A stretch of DNA of 64,000 nucleotides from an uncultured Winogradskyella sp. (GCF_947498005.1 NZ_CANMIW010000004.1:124001-188000), one strand, 5' to 3'; shown: positions 1 through 8,512, counted from the stretch's first letter. Numbers and translations: made by a program. Notes: a model not told the origin generated them from the sequence alone.

Positions 1-210
1 TACTTGTTTATAAATGTAGGAAGCTATATGAATATTAACAATAATTTTAATAGTGGTAATACAGCGAAAATAGGCTTTGGTTTTTTAATTGATTTAAATA
101 AAGATAAATATTACACTTTAGAATTGTTTAGATACAGTAGAACTTTTAATGATGATCCTATTAATAATTTGATAGGTGGTTTTGGGTTAAGTTTTGGTAT
201 TAGATTATAA
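1..210 (+). CDS. C-terminal fragment of a probable outer-membrane beta-barrel protein
   Basis: The reading frame is open from base 1 and stops at 208-210, so the start lies outside the window. The visible 69 residues alternate polar and hydrophobic residues and end in GGFGLSFGIRL, a glycine-rich terminal strand typical of outer-membrane barrels. The TTG at 4 is not a convincing start. The next gene begins 12 bp downstream and also looks like a barrel protein, so the two are probably one transcript. The family is not recognised. Confidence 0.6.
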   Translation, partial: YLFINVGSYMNINNNFNSGNTAKIGFGFLIDLNKDKYYTLELFRYSRTFNDDPINNLIGGFGLSFGIRL

Positions 211-222
211 AAATTTATTAAT

Positions 223-789
223 ATGAAAATAATAGTATTATTTGTGCTTTTTTTAGGAAGTCAATTTTTGTTTTCTCAAGATGAGATTTCAGAAGATAAC
301 AAAATAGCATCTGTTAATAATGTATACGGCATTCAATTAGGTGTATTAGGTGTTTGGTGTCATTATGAAAAAAAAATCACAAAAACAATTACTTTGCGTT
401 CAGAATTAGGTCTTGATTTTGGGTTTAGAAAGGGTGTACTTACTAATAATAATGTAGTCTTTGCTTTTATACCAAATATAGTTTTAGAGCCGCGATGGTA
501 TTATAATTTTAAAAATCGTGTAGAGAAGGGTAGGTCTGTTAGAGCAAATAGTGGTGGGTTCTTAGGTTTAAAGCTTCAATATTTACCAGATTTTTTTGTA
601 ATATCAAACAAGAAGAACTTATCAGTATCAGAAAGCATAAGTTTTATTCCCAAAATAGGTTACCGAAAAGTATGGGATAGCAATTTAGTTTTCGAGTCAG
701 CATTTGGTATTGGTAAGCAATATGGGTTTGAGTCAAATTTAAATGATATTTCTGTAGATTTAACTTTTCGTATAGGTTATAATTTTTAG
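223..789 (+). CDS. Exported beta-barrel-like protein of unknown function
   Basis: A 188-residue protein with a clear signal peptide (hydrophobic core, cleavage after LFSQ near residue 19). The rest consists of amphipathic strands rich in aromatic and glycine residues (GIQLGVLGVWCHYEKK, later SVDLTFRIGYNF) and ends in an aromatic residue, as expected for a small outer-membrane barrel. It follows the truncated upstream gene after 12 bp and converges with the gene at 808. No enzymatic motif is visible and the function is unknown. Confidence 0.65.
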   Translation: MKIIVLFVLFLGSQFLFSQDEISEDNKIASVNNVYGIQLGVLGVWCHYEKKITKTITLRSELGLDFGFRKGVLTNNNVVFAFIPNIVLEPRWYYNFKNRVEKGRSVRANSGGFLGLKLQYLPDFFVISNKKNLSVSESISFIPKIGYRKVWDSNLVFESAFGIGKQYGFESNLNDISVDLTFRIGYNF

Positions 790-807
790 TTAATATAATA
801 AATCAAC

Positions 808-1605
808 TTAATCCTTCTTACCCTTACGATCCTTACTACGATTAATAACCTTGTATTCTTCGTAGCATTCACTTATAGCATCTAAAATTTGAAGATCATT
901 TGCTGTATTAATAAAGTCTTTAGAGTAGTTACATTGGTTAACGATTTCGTCTAAATCAAATTTAGTGACTTGTAATAAAACCAATAGCATTTCTCTATCA
1001 AAACGACTAGCCAACTGATTTCTAATTTCGTCATCTTCCTTCATTTTCTTAAGCTTATGCATTTCATTCGGCTTTTTGCCAAACATATTGTATAAGAAAT
1101 CTGCAGGATTAAAAATAGCACCTAAAACTTTAGTAGCAATATTGGGTTTGCCAGCCTCATAACCTTGACCTGGCAATCCAGAAATACGATAACGGTTGTT
1201 AGACGTCACAGGGATTTGTTCCATATCTACCTTTAAATAACCTGTTAATTCTAGCTGCTTAACGGTTACTTCTTCTAAGGCTAATGCGAGTTCTGTCATT
1301 TGAATTTCTGTATCTCCAAATTTTAACCAGTCATTAGTAACACGCACTTTTATAGATTTATATCCAATATACGATAGATGAAGTGTATCATTAACTTTTG
1401 CCTTAATTTCAAATTCACCATCATCATTAGAAGCTGTACCAACAACTTGGTTGATATTTACAATATTAGCTTCGCTTAAAGGTAACTCTGTGGACGCACT
1501 AACTAAAGTGCCTTTTACGGTTGTTGGTGTTTTTGTGGCTGTACTATCTTGACTATAGCCATGGACCGTAGTTAAGCATAAAAAGAGTATTAATAAATAT
1601 CGCAT
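808..1605 (-). CDS. Exported protein with CarboxypepD_reg-like domain
   Basis: A 265-residue protein with a signal peptide ending GYSQ (residue 19). Residues about 30-110 carry the carboxypeptidase regulatory-like beta-sandwich common at the N-terminus of Bacteroidota envelope proteins: VKGTLVSASTELPLSEANIV, a GTASNDDGEFEI turn and LHLSYIGYKS. The C-terminal half is helical and charged, ends in a lysine-rich tail, and matches no enzyme I recognise. No TonB-dependent barrel follows, so this is a stand-alone member. It is probably periplasmic or attached to the outer membrane. Confidence 0.75.
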   Translation of the reverse strand: MRYLLILFLCLTTVHGYSQDSTATKTPTTVKGTLVSASTELPLSEANIVNINQVVGTASNDDGEFEIKAKVNDTLHLSYIGYKSIKVRVTNDWLKFGDTEIQMTELALALEEVTVKQLELTGYLKVDMEQIPVTSNNRYRISGLPGQGYEAGKPNIATKVLGAIFNPADFLYNMFGKKPNEMHKLKKMKEDDEIRNQLASRFDREMLLVLLQVTKFDLDEIVNQCNYSKDFINTANDLQILDAISECYEEYKVINRSKDRKGKKD

Positions 1606-1710
1606 GTAGTTGTGTTACATTGTAAAGGTAATAAACAAAACGGATTTAACATATCGCGCCTTTATATTTGACTTAAAATTAACAAACTTAAGTTTCAATG
1701 ATTGAAATGA

Positions 1711-1753
1711 AAAAATCCAAAACCTAAAGTAAATCTTCAAGTTTTGGATTTTT
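1711..1753 (-). terminator. Bidirectional intrinsic terminator after the DEAD-box helicase gene
   Basis: Perfect 13-bp inverted repeat: AAAAATCCAAAAC at 1711-1723 and GTTTTGGATTTTT at 1741-1753, with a 17-nt loop. Both flanks are A/T runs, so it could work on either strand. It lies 49 bp beyond the helicase stop codon and is best placed to end that transcript. Confidence 0.75.
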
Positions 1754-1801
1754 ATACTTCCTAATAATGATATAGGAATGAAATTATTATCTAATGAGAA
1801 A

Positions 1802-3697
1802 TTAATCTCTACGTCTAGAGCGTCTTGGTCTGTCTGACCCAGAGTTGCTAGATTCTGGTCGTCTGTCTCCTCTAGAATCGTTAAACTTTCTGTCGCCTCC
1901 TCGGTCACTTCTATTGTCATCAGAGCGTCTGCTACTTCTTCTATCACTACGATTACCAGAACCAGAAGAACGTCTTTCATTAGAGCGTCTTTCTCCTCTG
2001 TCATCTCTTCTGCGATTGCCACCACCAGAACGTCTGTCGTTTCCGCCACGTCCACGATTTCTATCGCGTCTTCCGCCACCACTGCGACCTCTATTTTCAC
2101 TAACTTCAACGTTTACAAAACGACCCTCATATTTAAAGTCGGTAAAAAATGCTAATACTTTTTCTTGTAATGTTTTTTCTGTATTAAAGAAAGAGAAACT
2201 TTCCTTTACGTCAACTTTAAAGACATCATCACGTCCTAATTCTAATTGTTCTTTTAAGAAATCTTTCAACTTCATCCAATCAAAACCATCTTTACTACCA
2301 ACGTTAATAAAGTAACGTGTGTCGTTAGATTGTTTTCCGTAATCGCGTCCGCCATCTCTATCACCTCTAGATTCTACTACGCCTAAATCTTTTGATTTCT
2401 GGTAATAATTAAAGAAGCGATTAAATTCAACTGAAAAGAATTTTTTGATTAATTCATCTTTATCTGTATCAGCAAATAATTCATTTATACTATCTAAATG
2501 CTTATCAATTTCGTGATTTGTTTCTGTCGTATGAATTTTATTGGCTAAAGACATTAATTGTACTTCTACAATATCAGTACCAGAAGGAATGTCTTTTTTC
2601 TCAAATTGCTTCTTAATGATACGCTCAATACTTTTGATCTTGCGTGTTTCACTTTTTGAAACAATAACCATTGAAACTCCTGTTTTACCAGCACGTCCTG
2701 TTCTACCAGATCTGTGTGTATACGTTTCAATTTCATCAGGTAATTGGTAGTTAATTACGTGTGTAATATCATCTACATCAATACCACGAGCAGCAACATC
2801 AGTAGCAACAAGCATTTGTATCTGATTGTTTCTAAACGATTTCATCACTAAATCACGTTGATTCTGACTTAAATCGCCATGTAATGCACCAGCAGAATAG
2901 CCATCTTCTATTAAGTTTTCGGCTACTTTTTGTGTATCTCTTTTAGTTCTACAGAATATCACAGAAAAAATATCTGGATTTGCATCTGCTAAACGTTTTA
3001 AGGCTTGGTAACGATCTCTAGCGTTTACTAAATAGTATTCGTGGGTAACGTTACTTGTACTTTCATTTTTATTTCCAACAGTAATTTCTGTAGGATCGTA
3101 CATGAATTTCTTAGCAATTGTTGATACTTCTTTAGGCATTGTTGCTGAGAATAACCATGTACTCTTATCATCAGGAGTATGTGATAAAATGTCTGTGATA
3201 TCTTCATAGAATCCCATGTTTAACATTTCATCAGCTTCATCTAAAACGCTGTATTGTATTTTAGAAATATCAACCATTCTTCGGCTGATCATATCTTTCA
3301 TACGACCTGGAGTTGCCACAATTATCTGTGCACCACGTTTAACTTGTCTTGCTTGATCAGAAATGCTAGAGCCACCATAAATGGCAACCACATTTAAACC
3401 TTTACAATATTTACCGTAGTTTTTTAACTCGTTTGTAATTTGTAAACAAAGTTCACGAGTAGGCGATAAGATAAGACCTTGAGTCGTTCTGCTATCGATA
3501 TCAATTTTTTGCAACATCGGAAAACCGAAAGCTGCTGTTTTACCTGTACCAGTTTGTGCCAAAGCCACTAGGTCTTTGTCTTCTTCTAATAAAAGTGGAA
3601 TTGCTTTTGATTGGACTTCTGATGGTTTTTCAAAACCTAAATCCGTAATTGCGTTAAGAAGGTCTTCATTAAGACCTAATTCTTGGAATGTGCTCAT
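1802..3697 (-). CDS. DEAD-box ATP-dependent RNA helicase with RGG-rich tail
   Basis: A 631-residue RNA helicase of the DeaD/CshA type, which unwinds RNA duplexes in ribosome assembly, mRNA turnover and cold adaptation. The Q motif is near residue 29, motif I AQTGTGKT at 47-54, motif II VLDEADEML near 150, motif III FSATMP near 183, and motif VI HRSGRTGRAG near 330. Residues about 475-550 look like a DbpA-type RNA-binding domain (RYFINVGSKDGFDWMKLKDF). From about 555 to the end is a low-complexity tail of Arg, Gly, Asp and Ser with many GRG/RRD units, typical of Bacteroidota homologues and probably a nonspecific RNA-binding region. It is transcribed alone, with a terminator at 1711-1753. Confidence 0.95.
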   Translation of the reverse strand: MSTFQELGLNEDLLNAITDLGFEKPSEVQSKAIPLLLEEDKDLVALAQTGTGKTAAFGFPMLQKIDIDSRTTQGLILSPTRELCLQITNELKNYGKYCKGLNVVAIYGGSSISDQARQVKRGAQIIVATPGRMKDMISRRMVDISKIQYSVLDEADEMLNMGFYEDITDILSHTPDDKSTWLFSATMPKEVSTIAKKFMYDPTEITVGNKNESTSNVTHEYYLVNARDRYQALKRLADANPDIFSVIFCRTKRDTQKVAENLIEDGYSAGALHGDLSQNQRDLVMKSFRNNQIQMLVATDVAARGIDVDDITHVINYQLPDEIETYTHRSGRTGRAGKTGVSMVIVSKSETRKIKSIERIIKKQFEKKDIPSGTDIVEVQLMSLANKIHTTETNHEIDKHLDSINELFADTDKDELIKKFFSVEFNRFFNYYQKSKDLGVVESRGDRDGGRDYGKQSNDTRYFINVGSKDGFDWMKLKDFLKEQLELGRDDVFKVDVKESFSFFNTEKTLQEKVLAFFTDFKYEGRFVNVEVSENRGRSGGGRRDRNRGRGGNDRRSGGGNRRRDDRGERRSNERRSSGSGNRSDRRSSRRSDDNRSDRGGDRKFNDSRGDRRPESSNSGSDRPRRSRRRD

Positions 3698-3786
3698 TCT
3701 TGAGTTTTATGTATTCGATTATGTTCTGTTGGTGTTACAAGAGAAGCGAATCGACATACTAAACACTAAAACTTCTAGGTAACACA

Positions 3787-3828
3787 TCCTCACTCTGAGG
3801 AATATAAAAATCCTAAATTTGGATTTTT
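3787..3828 (-). terminator. Hairpins between the DsbA-like gene and the helicase start
   Basis: Two inverted repeats lie side by side. AAAAATCC at 3806-3813 pairs with GGATTTTT at 3821-3828 and has T-rich flanks, which suits a terminator for the minus-strand gene ending at 3892. TCCTCA at 3787-3792 pairs with TGAGGA at 3796-3801 and would lie in the 5' leader of the helicase mRNA if transcription starts between the two. Assigning the first as terminator is inference. Confidence 0.5.
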
Positions 3829-3891
3829 TGCAAGGTGCAAAGGTAGTTTAATTTATTTAATAACCAATTATCCTTGATTTTATGCATATTT

Positions 3892-4542
3892 TTAATCCAA
3901 TTCTGCTATTAATTCTGAAAGAACTTGCTTAAAAGTGGCCACAGGTTGTGCACCTGTTACGGCACTTTTTCTGTTAAAAACAACAGTAGGTACAGAGCTT
4001 ACACCTAAATTTTTCCATTGATTTTGGATACTTCTTACAGTATAACGTGCTTCTTCATTATCTAATTTAGCTAAACCTTCTTTTGGATCTAAGCCAACAT
4101 CTAATAATGCTTGTTTTAAGATGTCTCTATCTGATACATCTTTACGCTCGCTAAAAAATGCTTTCGTTAAGGTCATTTTTAATTCGGTTTGCTTATTAAA
4201 ATCCTTAGCGTATTCTAAAAGTACATGCGCATCAAAAGTGTTAACCATTCTCATATCGTCAAAATAATCGAATTTAAAACCTAAGTCTTCGCCAATTTCG
4301 GTCATGTGTTTCTTAGATTCTTTTTGCTGTTCTATAGTTGAGCCATACTTTTCAGTAATATGTTCAGTGACATTTTGACCTTCGGTTGGCATATTTGGGT
4401 TTAACTCAAACGATTGCCATTCTATATCTACTTTATCTTCAATACCTAATTCTGAAATTGCTTTCTCTAACCGTTTGTAACCAATGGTACACCAAGGGCA
4501 AACCACATCAGATACGATATCTATTTTTAATTTCTTTTTCAT
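3892..4542 (-). CDS. DsbA-family (FrnE-like) thiol oxidoreductase
   Basis: A 216-residue protein of the DsbA/FrnE type. The CPWC motif is at residues 15-18 of a thioredoxin first strand, the helical insertion follows, and a cis-proline region VSSVPTVVFNRK lies near 187-197. There is no signal peptide, so it acts in the cytoplasm, unlike periplasmic DsbA. FrnE relatives have disulfide isomerase or oxidoreductase activity and are linked to oxidative or electrophile stress. It lies 80 bp downstream of an AhpD-like gene under a TetR-family regulator, which suggests a small thiol-stress operon. A strong hairpin between the two genes may reduce its expression relative to the first gene. Confidence 0.88.
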   Translation of the reverse strand: MKKKLKIDIVSDVVCPWCTIGYKRLEKAISELGIEDKVDIEWQSFELNPNMPTEGQNVTEHITEKYGSTIEQQKESKKHMTEIGEDLGFKFDYFDDMRMVNTFDAHVLLEYAKDFNKQTELKMTLTKAFFSERKDVSDRDILKQALLDVGLDPKEGLAKLDNEEARYTVRSIQNQWKNLGVSSVPTVVFNRKSAVTGAQPVATFKQVLSELIAELD

Positions 4543-4561
4543 ATATAGTTTAATTTAAATT

Positions 4562-4593
4562 AATAAACCTTCCGCAAACACGGAAGGTTTATT
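4562..4593 (-). terminator. Strong hairpin between the AhpD-like and DsbA-like genes
   Basis: Perfect 13-bp inverted repeat, AATAAACCTTCCG at 4562-4574 and CGGAAGGTTTATT at 4581-4593, with a 6-nt loop. On the minus strand it is followed by an AT-rich run. It looks like an intrinsic terminator for the AhpD-like gene, but the co-directional DsbA-like gene starts only 20 bp further on, so it may be a partial terminator or a processing site within one operon. Confidence 0.7.
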
Positions 4594-4622
4594 GCTATTA
4601 ATCAATGTTGTGGTTAATGGGA

Positions 4623-5186
4623 TTATGAAACAACATTTTCTTTAGACCATGCAAATTTTTCAAATGCACCATCTACTGGTGTGTTTGCTATATGATTTGT
4701 ATAGTTACTAATTGTTTTTTGAGATAATCCTAGAATGATATCTAAAACGTGCTTTTCTTCGTAACCTGCTGCGTAGAATGTATTTAATTCTTCTTCAGTT
4801 ACATTACCACGATTTCTAACAATAGTTAACGTCATTGTACGTAATGCTTCTAATTTAGAATCCTCTAATGGAGTTTCATTACGTAATGCTTCTGTAATAT
4901 TGTCATCTACTTTCATCATTTTTGCAATACCAGTATGTGCAGGTACACAATAATGACAAGCATGCTCTACATTAATGGCTTGCCAAACAACAGTTAACTC
5001 ATCCTCATTAAATGAAGATTGGGTAAATAATTCATGTAAGGTTTGGTAAGCTTTTAAGATTTGTGGAGAACTTGCTAAAACACCATGCAATCCAGGAATC
5101 ATCCCAAATGATTTTTGAGAGTTTTCTAATAAAGCTTTACTACCTTCTGGAGCAGTTTCGATGTTGTGAATTTTTAAAGTTGTCAT
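4623..5186 (-). CDS. AhpD-like / carboxymuconolactone decarboxylase family protein
   Basis: A 187-residue all-helical protein of the alkylhydroperoxidase AhpD / CMD family. The catalytic signature is EHACHYCVPAH, with Glu74, Cys77, Cys80 and His84 as the expected redox relay. The usual family function is thiol-dependent peroxide reduction, but the substrate cannot be read from sequence. It has no signal peptide. It is preceded by a TetR-family gene and a palindrome at 5215-5230 that sits in its promoter region, so it is very likely repressed by that regulator. The DsbA-like gene follows. Confidence 0.88.
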   Translation of the reverse strand: MTTLKIHNIETAPEGSKALLENSQKSFGMIPGLHGVLASSPQILKAYQTLHELFTQSSFNEDELTVVWQAINVEHACHYCVPAHTGIAKMMKVDDNITEALRNETPLEDSKLEALRTMTLTIVRNRGNVTEEELNTFYAAGYEEKHVLDIILGLSQKTISNYTNHIANTPVDGAFEKFAWSKENVVS

Positions 5187-5214
5187 AATTTTTTTTAATT
5201 TATGTTAATTATTT

Positions 5215-5230
5215 CTAAACGTTCGTTTAG
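5215..5230 (-). promoter_or_regulatory. Putative TetR operator upstream of the AhpD-like gene
   Basis: The 16-bp palindrome CTAAACGTTCGTTTAG has 7-bp arms around TT. It lies between the stop of the TetR-family gene and the start of the AhpD-like gene, 29 bp upstream of the latter. A second copy matching at 13 of 16 positions lies upstream of the TetR-family gene itself. Its role as an operator is inferred from placement and symmetry. Confidence 0.65.
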
Positions 5231-5250
5231 TTATTGTGTAAAAAAAAGGC

Positions 5251-5814
5251 TTACATGTTTTTAAAGGTCATTTCTATATAATCTTCAATTTCTTCTTTGG
5301 TATTGACTCTAGATGCTGCAGCTAAACCGTGTTTAGCTAATAACAAATAGTTAGCTTGCTTTAAAATAGTTTCTTTGTTTTTAGAGGGATCCATTTTTAA
5401 TTTTTCTATGATAATTTGTTTTAAATTAGTCATAAAATTGTCCATTTGTTCCTTTATCAATTCATCTTCATTTTCTGAAAATTCATTGTAAGTATTAGTA
5501 ACAAAGCAACCTTTTTGTTGGTCGTTTTTAAAATTGGAACTTACAGAGTCGTAGAAAAATTGTTTAATATCTTCGACACCTTTAGTTCCATTTTTAAATT
5601 TTTCTAAAACCGAGTTTACTCTTGATTTATAGTGTTTTAAACTCTCTAGAAATAATCCGTGCTTATTGCCAAAACTAGAATATATAGAAAACTTGTTAAT
5701 GCCCATTTCTTTTTCGAGCATTTGCATGGAGGTTGTTTCATAGCCATTCTTCCAAAAAAGATGCATAGCTTTTTCTACAACTTCAGCTTCGTTATATTGT
5801 TTAGTCCTTGCCAT
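5251..5814 (-). CDS. TetR/AcrR-family transcriptional regulator
   Basis: A 187-residue one-component regulator. Residues about 8-55 form the TetR DNA-binding domain: the first helix ends VVEKAMHLFWKNGYETTSM and the recognition helix is in the GINKFSIYSSFGNKHGLF region. The C-terminal domain is helical and ligand-binding, with ligand unknown; it resembles the subfamily with a TetR_C_16-like tail. Likely 16-bp operators lie at 5859-5874 (its own promoter) and 5215-5230 (the AhpD-like gene), suggesting autoregulation plus repression of a thiol/peroxide module. Confidence 0.9.
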   Translation of the reverse strand: MARTKQYNEAEVVEKAMHLFWKNGYETTSMQMLEKEMGINKFSIYSSFGNKHGLFLESLKHYKSRVNSVLEKFKNGTKGVEDIKQFFYDSVSSNFKNDQQKGCFVTNTYNEFSENEDELIKEQMDNFMTNLKQIIIEKLKMDPSKNKETILKQANYLLLAKHGLAAASRVNTKEEIEDYIEMTFKNM

Positions 5815-5858
5815 TTTTTATTTCCTGTAAACAGAAACATTTTTATTACACGACAAAA

Positions 5859-5874
5859 CTAAACAATCGGTTAG
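5859..5874 (-). promoter_or_regulatory. Putative TetR operator upstream of the regulator's own gene
   Basis: CTAAACAATCGGTTAG, an imperfect palindrome with 5 of 6 arm positions paired. It matches the site at 5215-5230 at 13 of 16 positions. It lies 45 bp upstream of the TetR-family start codon, where an autoregulatory operator would be expected. The two sites share the form CTAAACnnTCGnTTAG. Confidence 0.6.
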
Positions 5875-5913
5875 AAATAAAAAATACATTTAACATTTTA
5901 TTTGGAAAATGCC

Positions 5914-6486
5914 TTATAGACTTAAGAATTCAACTAATTGAGCAACGGCTTTTCCGCGATGACCAATTTTATTTTTTTCAGTTAATGAGATTTCGGCAAA
6001 TGTTTTATCATAACCTTCAGCTTTAAACACAGGATCATAACCAAATCCACCTTCGCCATGTTTTTCGGTCGTTATTTCTCCTTTGCAGATGCCTGTAAAC
6101 GTGTGTAGTTTTCCATTAATATGTAATGCAATAACGGTTTTAAATTGAGCACTTCGGTTAGATTTGGGCTGAAGTTCCGCAAGTAATTTATTGGTATTGT
6201 CTTCTGCATTACGTTGTGAACCAGCATAGCGCGCTGAGTATACACCAGGTTCGCCATTTAGTGCATGTACTTCTAAGCCAGTGTCATCCGCAAAACAATC
6301 ATAACCGTAATGCGTTTTTAGATATTCTGCTTTTTGAATGGCATTACCCATTATAGTAGATTGTGTTTCAGGAATATCTTCGTTACATGCAATATCTTTT
6401 AAACTCAAAAGTTTAATGTGAGGTGGTACAATAGCTTGTACTTCTTTTAGTTTATTTAAATTATTTGTGGCGAAAACGAGTTGCAT
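5914..6486 (-). CDS. rdgB: XTP/dITP pyrophosphatase (RdgB/HAM1)
   Basis: A 190-residue house-cleaning nucleotidase that hydrolyses XTP, dITP and ITP to monophosphates, keeping deaminated purines out of nucleic acids. Family landmarks are the N-terminal LVFATNNLNKLKEVQAI, the FADDTGLEVHALNGEPGVYSAR loop (about residues 67-88), GEGGFGYDPVF (about 144-154) and a terminal SHRGKA-like GHRGKAVAQL. Length is normal for the family. It starts back to back with the gene at 6526 and is probably cytoplasmic and constitutive. Confidence 0.96.
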   Translation of the reverse strand: MQLVFATNNLNKLKEVQAIVPPHIKLLSLKDIACNEDIPETQSTIMGNAIQKAEYLKTHYGYDCFADDTGLEVHALNGEPGVYSARYAGSQRNAEDNTNKLLAELQPKSNRSAQFKTVIALHINGKLHTFTGICKGEITTEKHGEGGFGYDPVFKAEGYDKTFAEISLTEKNKIGHRGKAVAQLVEFLSL

Positions 6487-6525
6487 AGAGTCTTTTTATT
6501 AATGTATTTTAGCTATTGTAAAAAT

Positions 6526-7542
6526 ATGAATCTAATTACTTTTTTTGTGTCAAATCAAATAATAATTGAAAAGCCTTATCATTTAAAATGTCTTCTCCTT
6601 TTTAGTCTTTGTTTGAATTGCCTATTTGTAAACGCGCAAGATATTGAAGATATTGATTCTTTACTTGTAGACAGAGACTTAGATAATTATTCATTACGTT
6701 TATTTACCAATTTTAAAGCCAATAAATTTAGTATTCAAAATGACGACTATAAAGCTAGATTTGTACCGAACAATAGACATGGTTTAGGTATTGGTGTAGC
6801 AAATAGAAAAATAATCATTGATATCGCTTTTAATATAAAAAATGCGAATAAAGAGGAAACAAAAAAGTTCGATTTGCAAGGTGTCACTATTTTAAAGAAC
6901 AGACACTACACAAACTTATATATTCAAACCTATAAAGGCTTTACGGCAAAGAATAATTTCGATGAGCCTTCCGTCTTTAGAGATGATTTGCGCTCAGTGA
7001 GTTTTGGTGTTAATTATTTGTACACCTTTGATGATATTGAGTTTTCTTATGCACTTTTAAAAGCTGGTTTAGCCGAAAAAAGACACGAAAAAATATTTAT
7101 CACAGGTGGCGTTGGTCTCTTTACAGGCTTTGATTATTTCTCGTCTAATTCTAGTATTTTAACAGAGACAACAAATATTTATTTTAATGAAGAGGCAGAT
7201 ATTAAGCGCTATCAAGGAGTTACTGCTGGTATTTTGGCTGGTTTTATTTCGTATTTTAAATTACCAGAAAATATAACTGCGACGGTTAATTTTATGCCAG
7301 GAATGGGATTAATGTATAAAAAAATCACAGATCAAGAAGGTAGCTATACACCAAAACACCCTATGCTTTTTAAGCTTGATTTTATGGTTGGCTTAGGCTA
7401 TAATTTTGACAGATATTACGTGAGTTTAACTTACAGTAATGGATTATATACTACACATTTTGATAATGATAATAGATATCGCCTAAACCTTACGAATGCC
7501 AAATTGGCCATTGGTTACAGATTTAGAAGCCGAAACAATTAG
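6526..7542 (+). CDS. Exported beta-barrel-like protein of unknown function
   Basis: About 338 residues from the ATG at 6526. Longer in-frame starts exist at 6502 (ATG) and 6481 (TTG, inside rdgB), but 6526 leaves a plausible signal peptide ending LFVNAQ. The mature part alternates aromatic and polar residues and ends with strands YRLNLTNAKLAIGYRFR, suggesting an outer-membrane barrel of roughly a dozen strands. No catalytic motif is seen. It has its own promoter region shared with rdgB on the other strand. Function unknown. Confidence 0.65.
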   Translation: MNLITFFVSNQIIIEKPYHLKCLLLFSLCLNCLFVNAQDIEDIDSLLVDRDLDNYSLRLFTNFKANKFSIQNDDYKARFVPNNRHGLGIGVANRKIIIDIAFNIKNANKEETKKFDLQGVTILKNRHYTNLYIQTYKGFTAKNNFDEPSVFRDDLRSVSFGVNYLYTFDDIEFSYALLKAGLAEKRHEKIFITGGVGLFTGFDYFSSNSSILTETTNIYFNEEADIKRYQGVTAGILAGFISYFKLPENITATVNFMPGMGLMYKKITDQEGSYTPKHPMLFKLDFMVGLGYNFDRYYVSLTYSNGLYTTHFDNDNRYRLNLTNAKLAIGYRFRSRNN

Positions 7543-7697
7543 TACTTTATTTGGTCTTATAGTAAATACACTTCCTATGTGTTTAATTGATAGCAAAGTA
7601 TAAATTTTATAGATTTTTTATGATATTTATCAGCCTAAAAATAGCCTTAAATTTTTATCTTAGACAAAAGAATTATTAACATAAAACGAGATAAATT

Positions 7698-7997
7698 ATG
7701 ACTGTAAATTTTCAATACGTAAACATAGATACAAGCGAAACTCTTTCTGCATTAACAACAGAAAAATTAGAAAAATTGGCTCATAAATTTGAGTTTTTAA
7801 TTTCTGCTCAGGTTTATTTTAAGCATGATGAAAAGGATAATGAATCTGGTAAAATTTGTAATATAGAATTAAGTTTACCAGGACCACGCATATTTGCAAC
7901 ATCTAATAAAAAGAATTACGAAATGGCTATGACAGAAACGATTAAAGATTTAGAACGCCAACTTAAAAAACGTAAAGAAGTTTTTAGTACACATTAA
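7698..7997 (+). CDS. hpf: Ribosome hibernation-promoting factor, short form (HPF/RaiA/YfiA family)
   Basis: A 99-residue protein of the HPF/sigma-54 modulation family. It has the beta-alpha-beta-beta-beta-alpha arrangement: VNFQYVNIDTSETLSALTTE, a long helix, CNIELSLPGPRIFATSNKKNYEMA, and a last helix ending ERQLKKRKE. Such proteins bind the 30S decoding region in slow growth and shut down translation. It lacks the C-terminal dimerisation domain of long HPF, so it is the short type. It is monocistronic, with a 155-bp AT-rich upstream region. Confidence 0.85.
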   Translation: MTVNFQYVNIDTSETLSALTTEKLEKLAHKFEFLISAQVYFKHDEKDNESGKICNIELSLPGPRIFATSNKKNYEMAMTETIKDLERQLKKRKEVFSTH

Positions 7998-8035
7998 TAA
8001 ATACCGATGTTTAATTGTCAGAGGGTTTATGGTTT

Positions 8036-8512
8036 TTAGCGATGATGATATGGTTCATTTCTAAGAATTGTAAACCCTCTGTACAATTGTTCTATAAAGA
8101 AAAGCCTAACCATTTGATGCGAAAAGGTCATTTTAGATAAGCCTAATTTTCCATTAGCTCTTTTATAAACGGCATCAGAAAATCCATAAGGACCTCCAAT
8201 TACAAAAATTAAGGTTTTAATTCCAGAATTCATATGTTTTTGCAAGTAGTTAGAAAATGCAACAGAATCTAACTGTTTACCGTTTTCATCGAGTAAAATT
8301 AAAACATCAGAGTTTTGAGTTTTAGCTAAAATAAGGTCGCCTTCTTTATCCTTCTGTTGGGCTTCAGATAAATTTTTAGTCTTTTTTAAATCTGGAATAA
8401 CTTCAAAATCAAACTTTATATAATGTCCAAGTCGTTTGGTGTAATCTGCAATTAATGCTTGAAGATTTTTATTGTCCGTTTTGCCAATGGCTATGAGTTT
8501 AATACGTGCCAC
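8036..8512 (-). CDS. rlmH: 23S rRNA (pseudouridine1915-N3)-methyltransferase RlmH
   Basis: A 158-residue SPOUT methyltransferase that methylates pseudouridine 1915 in helix 69 of 23S rRNA. Diagnostic regions are LILLDENGKQLDSVAFSNYL, the SAM-binding knot FVIGGPYGFSDAVYKRA and the terminal EQLYRGFTILRNEPYHHR, including the conserved YHH end. Length is standard. Its start overlaps the end of the upstream gene by 14 bp, implying translational coupling. Confidence 0.97.
   Translation of the reverse strand: MARIKLIAIGKTDNKNLQALIADYTKRLGHYIKFDFEVIPDLKKTKNLSEAQQKDKEGDLILAKTQNSDVLILLDENGKQLDSVAFSNYLQKHMNSGIKTLIFVIGGPYGFSDAVYKRANGKLGLSKMTFSHQMVRLFFIEQLYRGFTILRNEPYHHR

Noticed and set aside
1615..2315. 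Long open frames on both strands across the helicase tail (for example minus 1615-2109 and plus 1845-2315)
   Set aside because: They are produced by the Arg/Gly/Asp/Ser low-complexity tail of the helicase, whose biased codons remove stops in other frames. Their products are repetitive (Leu/Ser or Val/Glu-rich) and overlap a certain gene.
6481..6525. Extended starts (TTG 6481, ATG 6502) for the exported protein at 6526
   Set aside because: The TTG lies inside rdgB, and the extra residues would precede and weaken the signal peptide. ATG 6526 gives a normal one.
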